NCBI GenBank assembly: GCA_022578965.1 | Contig: MU400797.1 | Coordinates: 1 to 41,443 of the forward strand | DNA: 41,443 nucleotides | Direction: 5' to 3' | Source of the DNA: Xylaria sp. FL1777 | Lineage: Eukaryota; Ascomycota; Sordariomycetes; Xylariales; Xylariaceae | Part shown: positions 12,001-24,696 of the stretch, in pieces | How the letters are laid out: each line of letters opens with the position of its first letter | Numbering within the stretch: position 1 is the first letter of the stretch | Position numbers and translations under genes: made by a program | The notes under the pieces: generated by a model | What the model saw: the letters and a program-made list of their open reading frames with translations, nothing else | Database searches by the model: none | Told to the model about the DNA's origin: nothing

Positions 12001-13254
12001 TTTTGTTTTTAAGCAAAAAGTGCAGCTTTTTTTTTTTATAATAGTTTATTTAGTTTTGCGTAATATAATATAAAATTACAAAAAAAACTAAACGCTTTAA
12101 TATATATTTCGAGGGCTTTTAGCTAATTAAAAAAAGCTAAATCGTAAAATGCTATAATACAACTTTTTATATTTGCTAGTTTAAATGCATTAACGCGGAA
12201 TTTTAACAAGTTTATTAATAAGTACTTAATAAAGAACTTTATAAAAAATATAGCAATGTTTTTTTCCTAAAAAAAGCTAAAAATAGTTTTTAAGTGTTTT
12301 TTATGCTGTTTTACTATATTTAAGAATATTATAATATTATTTATAAAAACTTTATAAAAGTTATATAAATAAAATAGTTTATTTATAAACTATTAAATAT
12401 ATATAAAACTATTATAAAAACTTATTATTACTACTTAGTATTATTTAATACTTTAAGAACTTATTATAATAAACTTGTTTTTATAGTTTAAATATATTAA
12501 AAATTAATAAAAGAATGCTATAGCATTAATTATAATTATAAAATGCTTATTTTGCAAAAATGCAATAATTTTAGCTTATAAAAGCAAAAAGTAATTATTA
12601 AGTACTATTACTTTATTAATGTTTTTTATGTTTACTATAACTTGTTTTTTTTGTTTTATTGCTTTTTGTTTAATTATTTTATTAAAAACGCTTTATTAAG
12701 CAATAAAAACTAAATAAATAAAAAGAGTTAAGTTATTAACTTATTTTATTTTTTTTTAGTTATATAATTTATTATAATATTTGTTTAAAACATTTATGTT
12801 TTTTTAGCTTAAAAGGTATAATTAACTACTAAGTTTTGCAGTTTAGTTTTGCTATTTTTTTACTAAAGGAATCTTTATTTATTAGTTTTTTAGTATATTT
12901 ACTGTTTTTTTGTTTTTTTAAATATTAAAGAATTTTGCTATTTTTTTTAAATTTCTTTATAAAAAAAGCTTGCTTAATATATACGTATATATTTATATTT
13001 ATTATAATTTTTAGTAAATCTTGTGGTTTTTTAATGCTTAATACTAACTATATATTAAAGATCTTAAGTTAAAAGTTCTTTAAAATAAGTATAAAATTAA
13101 TATAACTTGTTTTATTTGTTTTGTTAATTATTGCTTTTATTTAATTAATAAAAGGTGTTTTTAAAGCAAATATAGCTAAGTGCTTAATTGTTAAATCGGC
13201 AATTTTTTTTAACGTAAGCATATTTTTAAGCAAAATTAACTTTATAGCTATTAT
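9060..13254 (-). pseudogene. Element C pol remnant: RT, integrase, chromodomain
   Basis: Read through stops on the minus strand. The RT active-site block is at about 12,345-12,290 (FIxxIIIF with the aspartate pair now Asn-Asn at 12,341-12,336, followed by a QHKKHLKTI-like stretch). An integrase-core segment lies at about 10,920-10,830 (ERFIIVLIDY, aspartate codon 10,897-10,895 kept). The integrase C-terminal segment is at about 9,512-9,425 (KVYLxLYKKYHL, then an SNLAYKL-like stretch after a one-base frameshift). A chromodomain lies at about 9,216-9,060 (ILxYxLN, then YFIKWKxW). The 672-bp insertion at 11,064 interrupts it between RNase H/IN and the IN core, and element A interrupts it upstream. 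Confidence 0.75.
11064..11735 (-). mobile_element. 672-bp LINE-like insertion (3' fragment of L)
   Basis: It is flanked by a perfect 16-bp direct repeat, ATTTATAAATAATATA (11,048-11,063 and 11,736-11,751). It matches the 3' part of element L at 31,827-32,498 in the same orientation along its length. On the minus strand it ends in CTTAAGTAATATAATATATATA, the RIP version of the tail also seen in L and H. A long duplication, a fixed 3' end and a variable 5' end are what target-primed reverse transcription produces. Its body has a repeated Ala/Lys/Gln-rich segment on the minus strand that I could not assign to a protein family. Confidence 0.75.
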
Positions 13255-13259
13255 AATAA

Positions 13260-13775
13260 TGTTATAAAATAGGCTAACTAAGCTAGTTAAAAAGCTATAT
13301 GTAAAGAAAGCATGCGTAGAAAAAGTTCTATTTGCTAAAAGAATATATATTTAAACCACTATAAGGGTTTAATGCATAAACTCGATAAACTTAAGCGTTA
13401 AGTTTATTAAGCTTTAAACTTAACAAACTTAAGCGTTAAGTTTATTAAGCTTTAAACTTAAAACAATATAACATTAAGTTTATTAAAAAAAGCAACGTTT
13501 ATGGATTATTACTACTATTTCTTTTGTTTATATAATTATGCATTTTTTATATTAAATTATTTACTTAGTTTTAGCTTTTTAGCTATTAATTTTTTATAAC
13601 TACTAAGCATTAATATATTTATTATTTTTAATTTTTTAAGACTTTTATTAATGCATAGTAATAAAAGTACTTTAAAAATTTCCTTAATGAACTACTGCTA
13701 AGAATTTTATTGTTATTTATAAATTAAGACCTTAAAAGCAAACCTGTTATATTAATATATAACAAGTTTATTATA
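13260..13775 (+). repeat. 5' LTR of element A
   Basis: It is a 516-bp match to 20,478-20,993, and the same length recurs in the LTRs of B and D. It contains two 38-bp tandem units (13,387 and 13,425) rich in near-palindromes (AAACTTAAGCGTTAAGTTT). The left-hand target duplication AATAA is at 13,255-13,259. Confidence 0.92.
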
Positions 13776-13799
13776 TTTTAATAGCTTTTTAATTAGTAG

Positions 13800-15900
13800 A
13801 ACTTAGCACATAAAACAAGTATTAGTATAAAAAAGTTAAATAATAAACAATTTACAAAATAAATACTTAAAAGTATACTAAAGAAATATTTAAAAAAATA
13901 AAAATGCTAAACAATATTATATAAATAAACTTTACTTAATAACTAATAAACTAAAATCTAAATTATATTACTAAAAACAAGAAGTTAAAAATTAAGTTTA
14001 AAGATTTTAAAGACTTTTAGAACTAACAATATACTAAAATAATAAACTTTAGCACTTTTACTAGCTATTTTTATTAAAAGAAAAGCTATAGCAAAAGAAA
14101 AAAAGTTAAGCAATAATAATAAAAAAAAACTAATATTAATACTAGCGCTATAAAGCAAACTAGTTACTTTAACTTAAAAAATAACTTAAATATTAAACGT
14201 TATAACTTTTAAACTAGCATAAATACTAGCTATAGTAATTAAAGTAGCAATAATAATTGCTATTATAACAATAAATTAAAGCTTTAAACAAATAATTATA
14301 TTATAATTAATATTAATACTACTACTAGCAAACTTAATGCTTATTTTTATTACTACTATACTTAAAGTAATAACTTAAAATAAAAAACTTAACTTTTTAT
14401 TACTACTGTTATTTTTATTATTAAGATTATTTATAATATTAAAAATACTAAACATTAAAAGTTTTAAACTTATTGCTTTAAAGCTTTATAATAAATTTAC
14501 AAATATAAAAGCTTTTTTAATTTATGTTAAACTTTATTTAAAATAGCATTTTATTACTATTATAAAAGAAAACTAAAAAGTAATAATTATTTTATAATTT
14601 TTATTAAAAAAAGTATTAAAATAGTTTTAATTTATTTTAAAGGATTTTTTAAAAGCTAACAAGTTAACTAACTTTAAGCTAAAAACAAAAAAGATTTTTA
14701 AAAACTATGTTAAGTTTAAAAATTAAATAAAAGCATTATTTAAAAATACTTAAAAGGCAAAACATGCAAAAAAAGCATTTTATTGCTTAAAACAAATAAA
14801 AGCAGCAGTAAATTATGCTATAAAATTTAAACAATTAGTAGTAATTTTAAGATTGCTTAAGCTTATATTATTTTATTTATTTTATAGTAAATTTAAAACT
14901 TAAGTTTAAAACAAACTATATAAAATAAATAAACTAGCAAAAATTAATACGTATATTAATATAGCTATTATAATTAATTAACAATTATTTAACTAGTATT
15001 TTAAAACTAAAAGAACTAAAAAAAACAAAAAAAAAAATATTTAAGAAAATATTAAACAAAGATTTAAGCAAATTAGTAAAGTTTAAAAATAACAACCTTA
15101 AAACATGTTTAAAGTTAAATGTTATAACTACAGAAAAAAAGAACATTTTTAAAAATAATGCTAATCTGAGAAAAAAAACAGAAAAAAAAGCTATAAAAAA
15201 AAAAAGATTTTTTAGCTTAAGAAAAAAGTACAAGTTATAAAAATCTAAAACAACAAAAAACAGTAAAACAACTTAAAAAATATGTTTTTAAAGCAAAAAT
15301 ATAAAGTTGCTGTTTTAAGTTAAAACAAAAGTGCTATACTAAATAAATCTAAATGTTTTATTTATATAAGTTAAAATAAACAAGCATACAAATATTATTT
15401 AAAAGCTTTATAATTATTAAAACAAATTGCAAAAAAATATATTTGCTATATAAACAATTAAAGTTATTTAATATATAACTTAAAAAAATAGTTTAACTAA
15501 AAGTAGCAAATAATAAAAAGTAATAAGTTAATATAATTAGTAAACTTATAAAACTATAAAAACTTTAAATTACTAAAGCTTAAAATATAGCTTAAAGAAA
15601 AATTATATTTAAAAAAACAAAACTATAACTATAAATAATATAATTATTAAACTAATTATAAACTACTAAAATACTTAGTTGCTAAGTAAACTTAAAAAAA
15701 CAAAACTTATAAAACTTTAAAACAAAAACAAATAAAATTAAAAATTATAAAAAATACTACAGAAAAAAAACTAATAAAAATAAACGAAGTATTTTTATAG
15801 CTTAAATTGCTATAAATATAACAAAACAAAAAAGCACTAATAGTTAACGCAAGAACTAATACGTTTTAAAAACTAAAACTAGTAATTTAACTAATTACTA
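13800..15900 (+). pseudogene. Element A gag and protease remnant
   Basis: At 15,120-15,161 one frame gives the exact CCHC zinc-knuckle spacing C-X2-C-X4-H-X4-C. Three ligands are kept (TGT, CAT, TGC) and the second Cys is now Tyr (TGC to TAC, a G-to-A change). This is the nucleic-acid-binding motif of gag. In the same frame at 15,837-15,863 the codons read Leu-Ile-Val-Asn-Ala-Arg, consistent with a mutated aspartyl protease site (D-x-G), though the middle residue is Ala and this call is weaker. Many stops make it non-functional. Confidence 0.75.
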
Positions 15901-16299
15901 AAAGTTATTACTATAATAAAATTATAATAAAAAACAATAATAATATTTTATGCTTAAAAAATTTAAAATATAACGAAGTATTATAAAATTATTGCGTAGT
16001 ATATTGCTACTATTAATATTTATTTAATAAACTAAAAAACAATTAGTTTTTTAAACAAATTGCAAAAACAGGAATATAGAACTTTTACGAATTAAAGTGG
16101 TTAGTTATAACTATAGTTTATTATAAAGATTTACGAAAATTTATAACATTTAAAAAGAATTTTAATTGCATTTATAACATTAATCTAAAAAAATGTAAAA
16201 ATAACTGCTATAAATATTACTAGCTAATTAAAGCACAATTATACTAAGAAATAGTTGCTAAAAGCAAAAAAGCTTAAAAACTGCAATTTAAAGCTTAAC

Positions 16300-19200
16300 T
16301 AAAAGCAAAAATAAAACAAAGTGCAACAATATCTAAAATACTAAATAAAACAAACATTTAAACATTTTACAAAAAAAAATTAAAAAACAAAATAAATACT
16401 TGCTAAAAAAGCAGCAAGTAGCTAAAAAAACTAAAGCTTTATATAAAGTTTAATATAATAACTAAAAAAATCAATTTAAAGTTAAACTTATATATTAAAG
16501 AAAAAAGTATAATATTTTAATTAATTTAAAAGCATAAGCTAATATAATTTTACTTAAAGTAGTAAAACAAAATAAAATTCTTTAAAAATATAAATAAAAA
16601 TCCTAAAAGATTAAAGGATTTAATAAAAGCACTTTTAATTATAATAATAGTTATATACTTAAAAAAACTAAACTTTTTAATATATTTATATAAAAACACA
16701 AAAAGCAAATTGTATTAAATATTATTAATATATTTAATTATAATATTATTTTAAGAATACTATAGCTAAAAACTAGCAACTTTTTAATTTAATAAAAAGC
16801 AAAAACTATTAATTAAAAAAGTAAAAAACAAAGCAAAAAAATTAAGAAAATTACAAAAAAAATCCTAAACGAAATACTAAAAATATATTATAGATTTTAC
16901 AAACTATTTAAAAAAAAAAAAAAAAAGAACTTTTTAAATATAGCTTATAAAACTACTACATTTTTATTAAGGAAAAATATTAATTAAAGCTTTATTAAGT
17001 ATACTATATAAATTTAAACAAAATAGACGCTTTATAAAAGTATATTTAAAAAAATCTAACAAAAGGATTCTTAAAAGAATTTTAGTTATTTGCTAAATAT
17101 TTTATAGTACTAATACTTAAAATAAAAAATAAAAAACAACTAATTAATAAAAAAAAAAAACCAATATAACAAATAATAGTTAATTATTAACTATTAAACG
17201 TAATTATAATTGCAAATAAATATTTTTTTACTTTGCTAATAATTATAAAAAAAAATATTAATTAAGCAAAATAGTTTATAGCTATTAATATCCTAAATAA
17301 ATACTATGCTATTAAAATAGCTAAAGAAAAAAAATAAAAAATAGCTATATAAATAATATATAAACTATATAAGTATATAGTTATGCTATAAAAACTATAA
17401 AATATATTAGTTAGCTTTTAATATATAATAATAATAATTTTATAAAAGTTTTTAAATAAATTTGTGTTTATTTATTTAAACAATATTTTTATTTATTTTA
17501 AAACGCTAAAAAAACACAAAAAATATATAACTTAAGTATTAAAAACATTTAAACAAGCAAAATTATAACTTAATATAAAAAAGTATATATAGCATACATA
17601 AAAAATCGACTTTTTAAGATTTATAATTACTTTAAAACAAATATAGATTTAATAGTTAAAAATTAATATAATATAAAACTAGAAAATATTTAACTTAACT
17701 ATTGTTATAAACATATAATAAGCATTAGGATTTTTGAACTATGTTTAAATATTGATTTAAAACTTTAAAAAAATAGCATTTTATTTTATAAAGTATATAA
17801 GGAAAAAATACAAAAGAAAATTTTTTTTAATTTTAAAGAAAGCTTAAAAAGCTTTTAAAGAACTAAAACTAAAAGTTATTTTTGACTTTGTGGTTAAACT
17901 ACTTAATTTATAAAAAAAGAAAAAGCTAAAAACAAATGCTTTAGATAGTATAATTGTAGAAGTTTTAAAACAACTAAAAAACAACAAAAAATAGCACTTA
18001 GTAGTTTATTACTTTAAAGCACTATAAAACGCAGCATTATAATACTTTATATATAATAAAAAACTGCTTATAATTATTATAGCACTTAAAAAGTAAAAAC
18101 TATTCTTTATAAAAACTATAAAACTAATTAAAATTTATTTAGATTATTAAAACCTAACGAAATTTATAATTACATAAGAAATTATTAAACAACATAAAAA
18201 TTAAATAGTTTTTTTTTTTAAGTTTAACTTTAAAATATATTACATTAAAAAAAAAAAGAATATTTAAGCAAACATACTTAATTAATAAAGTTAAAAAGAA
18301 TTTAAAGTTTTAAAAAAAAACATTTAAATATTATATTTTTAAAAAAATAAAAGCTTAAAAATTAAAATTATACTTAAAGACTTTATAAATATATAGCTAT
18401 AATAAGCTTATAACTTAAAAGAATTAGCATAGCTACAAAAGCACAAAGAATTAAAAAATAACAAGCTAATATATAAACGCAAGGTTTATTTACTGGAATT
18501 TTTACGAAATAAGTTTATTAAAGAATTTTATAAACACTTATTATATAAACACTAAAAAGCAACAAAAATAATTAAATAACTATAAAAAAAATACGATTTT
18601 TTAAAACTATAAAACATAGTTAAATTTATTATAAAGAAATGCAATATTTGCAATAAAGCTAAAGTAGCTTAATATAAGCTTTATAAACTGCTATAACTTA
18701 TATAAATACTTAAACAAGCATAACATATTATTGCTTAAAATTTTATTATAGCATTATTTTTATTAATTAATTTAGTTATAAAAATATAATATAATAAAAT
18801 ATAAGTTATTATTAATAAACTTACTAAATATGCTTACTTTTTACTGTTTAAAAGAAATATAATAGCTAAATAACTTGTATACGCTTTTGTACGCTAATAT
18901 TTAAATAAGCATAAGCTACTAAAAAAAATTGTTTTAAACTAAAATAAATTGTTTACTTTTAAGTTTAAAACTAGTTTTTTTAAACTTATTAGTATTAAAC
19001 TAAAGTTTTTAATTGCTTACTATTTATAAACTAACAAACAAACAAAAAAACTAAACTAAATATTAAAGCAATACTTATAAAGTTATATTAATTACTAATA
19101 AAACAATTAAGTAAAACTATTATTAATAGCATAAATTTTATATAATATATTAACAAACAAAAATATAAATATATTTTTGTATAAAGCTATTTATAAATAA

Positions 19201-19810
19201 TAAGCAACTATTAAAAAACAAAAGAAAACATTAATAAAAGCATTTGCTATTTTAATTATAATACCTTAAGTAAAAACAATTGCAACAGAAATAAAAATGC
19301 TATAAGCTAAACTGCAACTACGTTTTTAGTTTTTATAACAATAAATATTAATATATTATAACAAAAAACAAACTAAAGAACTAATTTTTAAAAAAAGAAA
19401 CAAAGTTTATTTGTTATAACAAAAACAAAATGCAAACATTAATATTTCTTAAATTAAAACAAAACAACTAAGCAATAAATTAAAATTTAAAAAACTTAGC
19501 TTTTTTAAAATTAAGAAAGTTATTTTACTTACTAACTATAAACTGTTATTACTAAAAAACATGCAAATTTATTTTGTTTTTTATATTTTTTTACTAGAAC
19601 TAGCACTTATTAAAATACTTATTAAAACATAACTAAAAATAAAAACGGATTAAAACATTTATAAAGTTAAAAATATACTAGATTTCTGTTAAAATAGTAA
19701 CAACGTTAAATATTTTATTAAATAAAAAAAATACTTATATGTTAATAATACTTAAAAACCTAAAAAACATTTAAAAACTACTAAAATAATTATAAATTAG
19801 TTTTACTATT
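16300..19810 (+). pseudogene. Element A pol remnant: RT, RNase H, integrase, chromodomain
   Basis: All motifs share one frame, shifted by one base from the gag frame. The RT active site FVFIYLxxIFIY is at 17,461-17,493, with both aspartates now Asn (17,479-17,484). The RNase H Thr-Asp-Ala site is at 17,932-17,940 with Asp now Asn (17,935). The integrase zinc finger keeps His (18,535), His (18,550), Cys (18,640) and Cys (18,649). The first integrase-core Asp is Asn at 18,739 and the second is Asn at 18,937. The chromodomain is at about 19,650-19,800 (KxILD, then YFIKWKKY, then NTWEP with Trp mutated to stop). The chromodomain identifies a chromovirus of the Ty3/gypsy type. All catalytic changes seen are G-to-A. 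Confidence 0.9.
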
Positions 19811-19859
19811 AATACTTTAATTAGCTAAAGCTAAAAAAAAAAAATCAATTTTAAACAAA

Positions 19860-20400
19860 GCATTTAATACATTTTAATTAAACTTAGAAAAAACAACTAG
19901 CAATAGTTATGCTGCTTTAGCACGCTATTTTTATTTTTTAGCTATATAACGCTTTTTTGCTTTAACTTGCTTAAGCTTTTTTAAACTACTTAAACTATAA
20001 GCTATAGCAGCAGTAATTTTTTTTTGCTATAATTTTTTTTATTGCTTAAAACAACAGATTTTTGCGCTTATTTTTTTATGCTTTTTTATTAGCATATTTA
20101 ATTTATTCTTTAGCTTTTTGTACTAAAAAGTAAGCTACTACATTTGCTTTAAAAACAAACTTTTAGCGTTATAATTTGTTTGTTTAGCTATAATATATTT
20201 AATATATTAATTAAAGTTAAATTTTAACATTAAACATTTTGTGCTATAATAGTTATAATAGAAGCATAAAGCTATTTTAATTGATTTTAATTTAATAAAA
20301 GAAAGTAAAGCAAGGTTTTATTAAGCTTTTTGTTTAGAACGTAATAAACGAGGTTTTTTAAAAACCTTACTAGATATAATAAGCATAAAGAACTAAAAAA
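19860..20400 (-). pseudogene. Possible antisense ORF between pol and 3' LTR of element A
   Basis: After the chromodomain the strand bias flips: the plus strand becomes T-rich, suggesting coding on the opposite strand. On the minus strand one frame reads a Leu/Lys/Arg-rich segment (SLSSLKKLKQVKAKKRYIAKK), preceded by Ala-rich codons. The same segment is kept at about 30,340-30,430 and 37,010-37,100 in copies B and D. It resembles the basic, coiled-coil-like antisense proteins found beside some fungal gypsy elements, but I cannot name it. It could also be a 3' UTR with skewed composition. Confidence 0.4.
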
Positions 20401-20477
20401 AAAAAATAAAAGAAAAAAACTTACAAAAAAAGAAACACAGAATTATTAAAACAACAATTATAAAAAAAAAAAAATAA

Positions 20478-20993
20478 TATTATAAAATAGGCTAACTAAG
20501 CTAGTTAAAAAGCCATATATAAAAAAAGCATGCGTAAAAGAAGTTCTATTTGCTAAAAAGATATATATTTAAACTATTATAAAGGTTTAATGCATAGATT
20601 TAATAAACTTAAGCATTAAGTTTATTAAGCTTTAAACTTAACAAACTTAAGCGTTAAGTTTATTAAGCTTTAAACTTAAAACAATATAGCATTAAATTTA
20701 TTAAAAAAAGCAACGTTTATAAATTATTACTACTGTTTCTTTTGTTTATATAATTATGCATTTTTTATATTAAATTATTCATTTAGTTTTAGTTTTTTAG
20801 CTATTAATTTTTTATAACTGCTAAGCACTAATACACTTATTATTTTTAATCTTTTAAGACCTTTATTAATGTATAGTAGTAAAAGTACTCCGAAAACTTT
20901 CTTAACGAACCACCGCTAAAGATCCTATTATTACTTACAAATTAAAACCCCAAAGGCAAACCTGTTATATTAATGTATAACAAGTTTGTTATA
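20478..20993 (+). repeat. 3' LTR of element A
   Basis: It is the partner of 13,260-13,775 and is followed by the target duplication AATAA (20,994-20,998). Positions 20,884-20,965 keep many C/G bases that are T/A in the 5' LTR, so the two LTRs were mutated unevenly. The 38-bp tandem units start at 20,605 and 20,643. Confidence 0.92.
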
Positions 20994-20998
20994 AATAA

Positions 20999-23900
20999 TT
21001 AAAAGTGTTATATTAAACTTATTATTTATATTTATTATAATAGTTATATAATTAAAGGGTTTAAAGTTTTTTGCTAATTTTAGCGCTTTAAATATAGCAT
21101 TATATAATAACTTACGTGTTATATTAATAGTTGCTTAGCTATTTTATAATATAGCATTAATAATACTATTGCTAAAAGTTATTTAGCTTATGTTTTTTAT
21201 AAAACTTATTACTATTATAGTAATAAATGCTATTATTTTTAACGCGCTTTTAAGTAAAACGTTAAAATAGTTAATATATTTGTTTTTACGTATTAATTTA
21301 AGTTTTATATTTTTTACGATTATTATATGCTTACTTAACGCATTTTTTAAAAATATTACTTTTAATGTTTTAGCATTAAGCAAAGTATTTATAGCAGCTA
21401 ATATAAACTTTTTAGCTATAAAACAAAAGTTATAGTTAATAAATAAAGCTTTATAGTTTACTGCTATATAAGTAAACTTTTTGTTTTTAAGGTTTATTTT
21501 TTTTTTGCTTGTTATTTATTATATATATTTATGTTTATAAATAATAGCTTTAAATTTTACTTAAAAGTTCTTTAATGTTAAAAATATTATAAAGCTTATA
21601 TTAAAATTAATGTTTGTTTTATATAAAACAAAAAAATTATTGCTTAATAAAGCATTAATAGCAAAATCTTTAACTATTTACGCTTTTTTTTTAAATTCTT
21701 AAATAGCTAGTTTATTTTTTTTGTTTACTTTTTTGCAAAAAAACTTAAATTTAGCTCGTTAAGTATATTTTACTTTTCTGGCCTTAAATCCTTTAGCGTT
21801 ATAAACACAGTTTTTAATTTTGTGTTTTAACTTGCTAAAAAAATCTTTAAATATATATGAATTTTTTGCTTTTAAGTTATTATATATGCTTATTGTTTTT
21901 TCGCTTAAAGAATTTATAACATTAAAACATAAGTAAGTATAACATAAATACTTAGCGTTTTTTTTTATATTATAATTAAGAGCTTTTTTTACTTTAGCTT
22001 TATAAAGGGGTTTTTAAGCGCAAAGTTCTTTAGTTTATTTTTAAGGCTTTTTAAGCTTTTAAGGTTTCTTAAGTTTTTTATTTAATTGCTTAACTTTTTT
22101 TTATATTGCTAACTAATAATAGCTTAAATGTTTAAACAGTTAGTTATATAATGCTAATAGCTTATTATAATATTTATAAGTTCTTTTATTAAGGTTAAAA
22201 AAAAAGCGTATTAAAAAAAGGTTTAATATTATAAGCTTTTTAAGCTTTATTATTAGCTTGCATTTATAAAAGTAAGCTTTTTTATTATTTAAAAACTTAA
22301 ATTTAATATAATACTAGTAGCAAATTAATTTTAAATTAAGCTATTATAAAGTTTTTGCTATATAATAAAACTGCTTGTTTTTTAATAAATAATAATTAAT
22401 AAACTAACTTTTTTTATTTTTAGTTATAAAATGTACTTTTAATTAATTGTTTTTTTTGTTATAATTGTTATGTTTATTATTGCGTGTTTTACTAGAGTTG
22501 CTTTTATTTAAGTTGCATTAATAAAAGTTATATAAGCGATTTTTATCTTGGTTTTTGCTTTAGTTGCTTTGCTTGTTTTAGCTTTTATTATAGTAATAAA
22601 ATCGGTTTAATAACTTATTTTTATTATTTTTGCGCTAATTTTAATTATAATTACAGTTGCAATTATAGTTATAATTATAGTTATAATTATAGTTTTAATT
22701 GCAATTTTATTAATAGCTATAGTTATAATAGCAATCTTTATTTTGTTTAAAGCGTTAGTTATTATTTTGTTTTTTGCTGCAATAGCAGTTTAATAAACGG
22801 TTTTAAAACTTATTTTTATAGTAATTATGTTTGTTTTTATACTTTTTTTACAAGCTTTAAAATGTTGAACATTTTTATTTAAATAATATAGCAAATCAAA
22901 CATAAAAAGCATTAAAATGCATTTTTTTTGCTTTTTTGCTAAAGACTTTTTTAGCTAAGTTTTATAAGTTATTTTTAGCTTTATATATATTTTTTTATGT
23001 ATTGCTTTAAAGTATAGCAACTACGCAGTAATTTTAAAAACTGCTTAATTTTTAATTTTATGCTATTATAAATTTAAAACATAACGTTTTTTTAGTTAAC
23101 GTTTTTAGCTTTAAGTATATTTATAGCTTTTGCGTACTAAAGTTTTTTTTATATAAACTATAAAAAAGCATGCTTATTATAATAAATGTAAACTAAAGTA
23201 AGTTTTTTTTTTTAAACCTTTTAGTTGTAATATTAATGTTTATAGTAAATCATTTTGTTATTTTCTTTATAATGCCTTTAAGTTTTTTAGTATGCATTTT
23301 GGTTTTTTAGCTAATATAATTTTATTGTTTTACTATAAAAAAGCTAATCTTGTAAATAATATTAAAAACATTATTATAATTTGTTTTTTGTTTATATAGC
23401 TTGTTTTTAAGTTTGCTTTAAAAAAATTAAGCTAGTTAAAAAAAAAGTAAACGTTTATAAAGATTATATTTTTGCTTTTTGTAATAACGCTAAAATCGTT
23501 AAAGTTATTATACTTAAAATTAAAAGTTTTTACTTTTTTGCGCTTTAACTTAGTATTATTTATTAAAGTTATGCTTTAAATAATTGTTATATTTAAAATG
23601 TTGTTTTGTTAATTAATAAAAAGCAAGCTAAAAATATTGCTATTGCTGCTAAAGCTATTAAAGCTAAAGCTATTAAAGTTATATAAGTTATTATTATAAC
23701 GTTTTTTTTTATATTAAGTACTTTTTTGTTTAAAAAGCTTAAAAAGCTTAAAAAATTTAAGTGATTAAAGTAATTAAAAGTTAAGTAAAAAAAGTAAAAG
23801 CTATATAACTTTTATAGTTTTTTAAAAGCAGTTTAAGTTTTAATTACTTAAGTTATTTTTATTAAGTAATAATAGCTTTTTTAAAGATTTTATAACTTTT

Positions 23901-24696
23901 TTAAACTGCTTTTTATAGTTAGCAGTTATTTCGATTTGCTGTTTTAGTAAATATATAATGCTACTTAGTTATTTATTTATTTTAATAAACTTATTATTAA
24001 CCTTAATAAGTGTTATTTTGTATTTTTTGCTTTTTAAGTGTAAATACTTTATTGTTTTATTATTAGGTTTAATTTTCTTAAGTATAATATTATTTAGTTT
24101 TATTATAACTAAGTCTTTTTTTAGTAATTTTGCTTAAGATTTAAACTAAATAGTTAGCTTTAAAAGTAGTAAAGCAAACTAAAATAAGTTTAGTTTGTTG
24201 CTTTAGCTAGCTATAATATATTACAGTAATATAAAGTAAATAACAAAATAAAGAAAAAAAAAAAGTATATGTTTTTGCGCTATTAATTAACTAAAAAGTA
24301 ATTTGCAATATTTACTATATAAAATATAAAAATATATTATAAAGCTTATTTAACTTTGCAAGTTTGCGCTTTATTTAACTAATTAATAAACTTATTTGTT
24401 TATATCTTTAAACAGCAAACTAACTAAAATCTGCATTTATGTTTAATTAGCTAATAAGTAAAGTATATTTACGTTAGCTTAACACAACTAATAAGCAAGT
24501 GTTTTAAACTTAGCAAAAAATACTATACGCTAAAGCATAAATATAAGTAAAATATAAAGTCTTAACTAAGGTTAAAGTAATAATCTTTACAAAAAAAATC
24601 AATAGTTTTTATAAAGAAAATAAACTGTTTTTATAAAAAAAGCTATTTTAGTTTAGTTTAGTCCTTATAAATAAAACGTGAATAAAAGCACTATTT
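20999..24696 (-). pseudogene. Element C 5' region, probable gag remnant
   Basis: It lies between the 5' LTR of C and the insertion point of A, where gag and the start of pol are expected. The plus strand is T-rich, as in the rest of C, so the coding strand is A-rich. At about 22,690-22,640 the minus strand has a repeated 12-base unit reading Asn-Tyr in one frame. This would fit a mutated Gly/Asn/Tyr-rich gag tail. I could not identify a zinc knuckle with correct spacing. The 66-codon open frame at 21,183-21,383 is not recognisable. Confidence 0.45.

Larger units (their letters stand above)
13260..20993 (+). mobile_element. Element A: full-length RIP-mutated chromovirus
   Basis: Two 516-bp LTRs (13,260-13,775 and 20,478-20,993) begin TGTTATA/TATTATA and are flanked by AATAA on both sides (13,255-13,259; 20,994-20,998). 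An A-rich tract (about 20,462-20,474) just before the 3' LTR is the likely polypurine tract. The internal part carries gag, protease, RT, RNase H, integrase and chromodomain in Ty3/gypsy order on the plus strand. Two more copies of this family (B and D) lie to the right in the opposite orientation. It inserted into element C, so it is younger than C. Confidence 0.92.

Noticed and set aside
13380..13465. CRISPR-like repeat
   Set aside because: There are only two adjacent units without spacers, inside a fungal LTR and repeated in every LTR of the family.
14985..15233. 82-codon minus-strand frame rich in Phe and Leu
   Set aside because: It is the antisense of the A-rich gag knuckle region of element A; Phe/Leu come from TTT/CTT runs.
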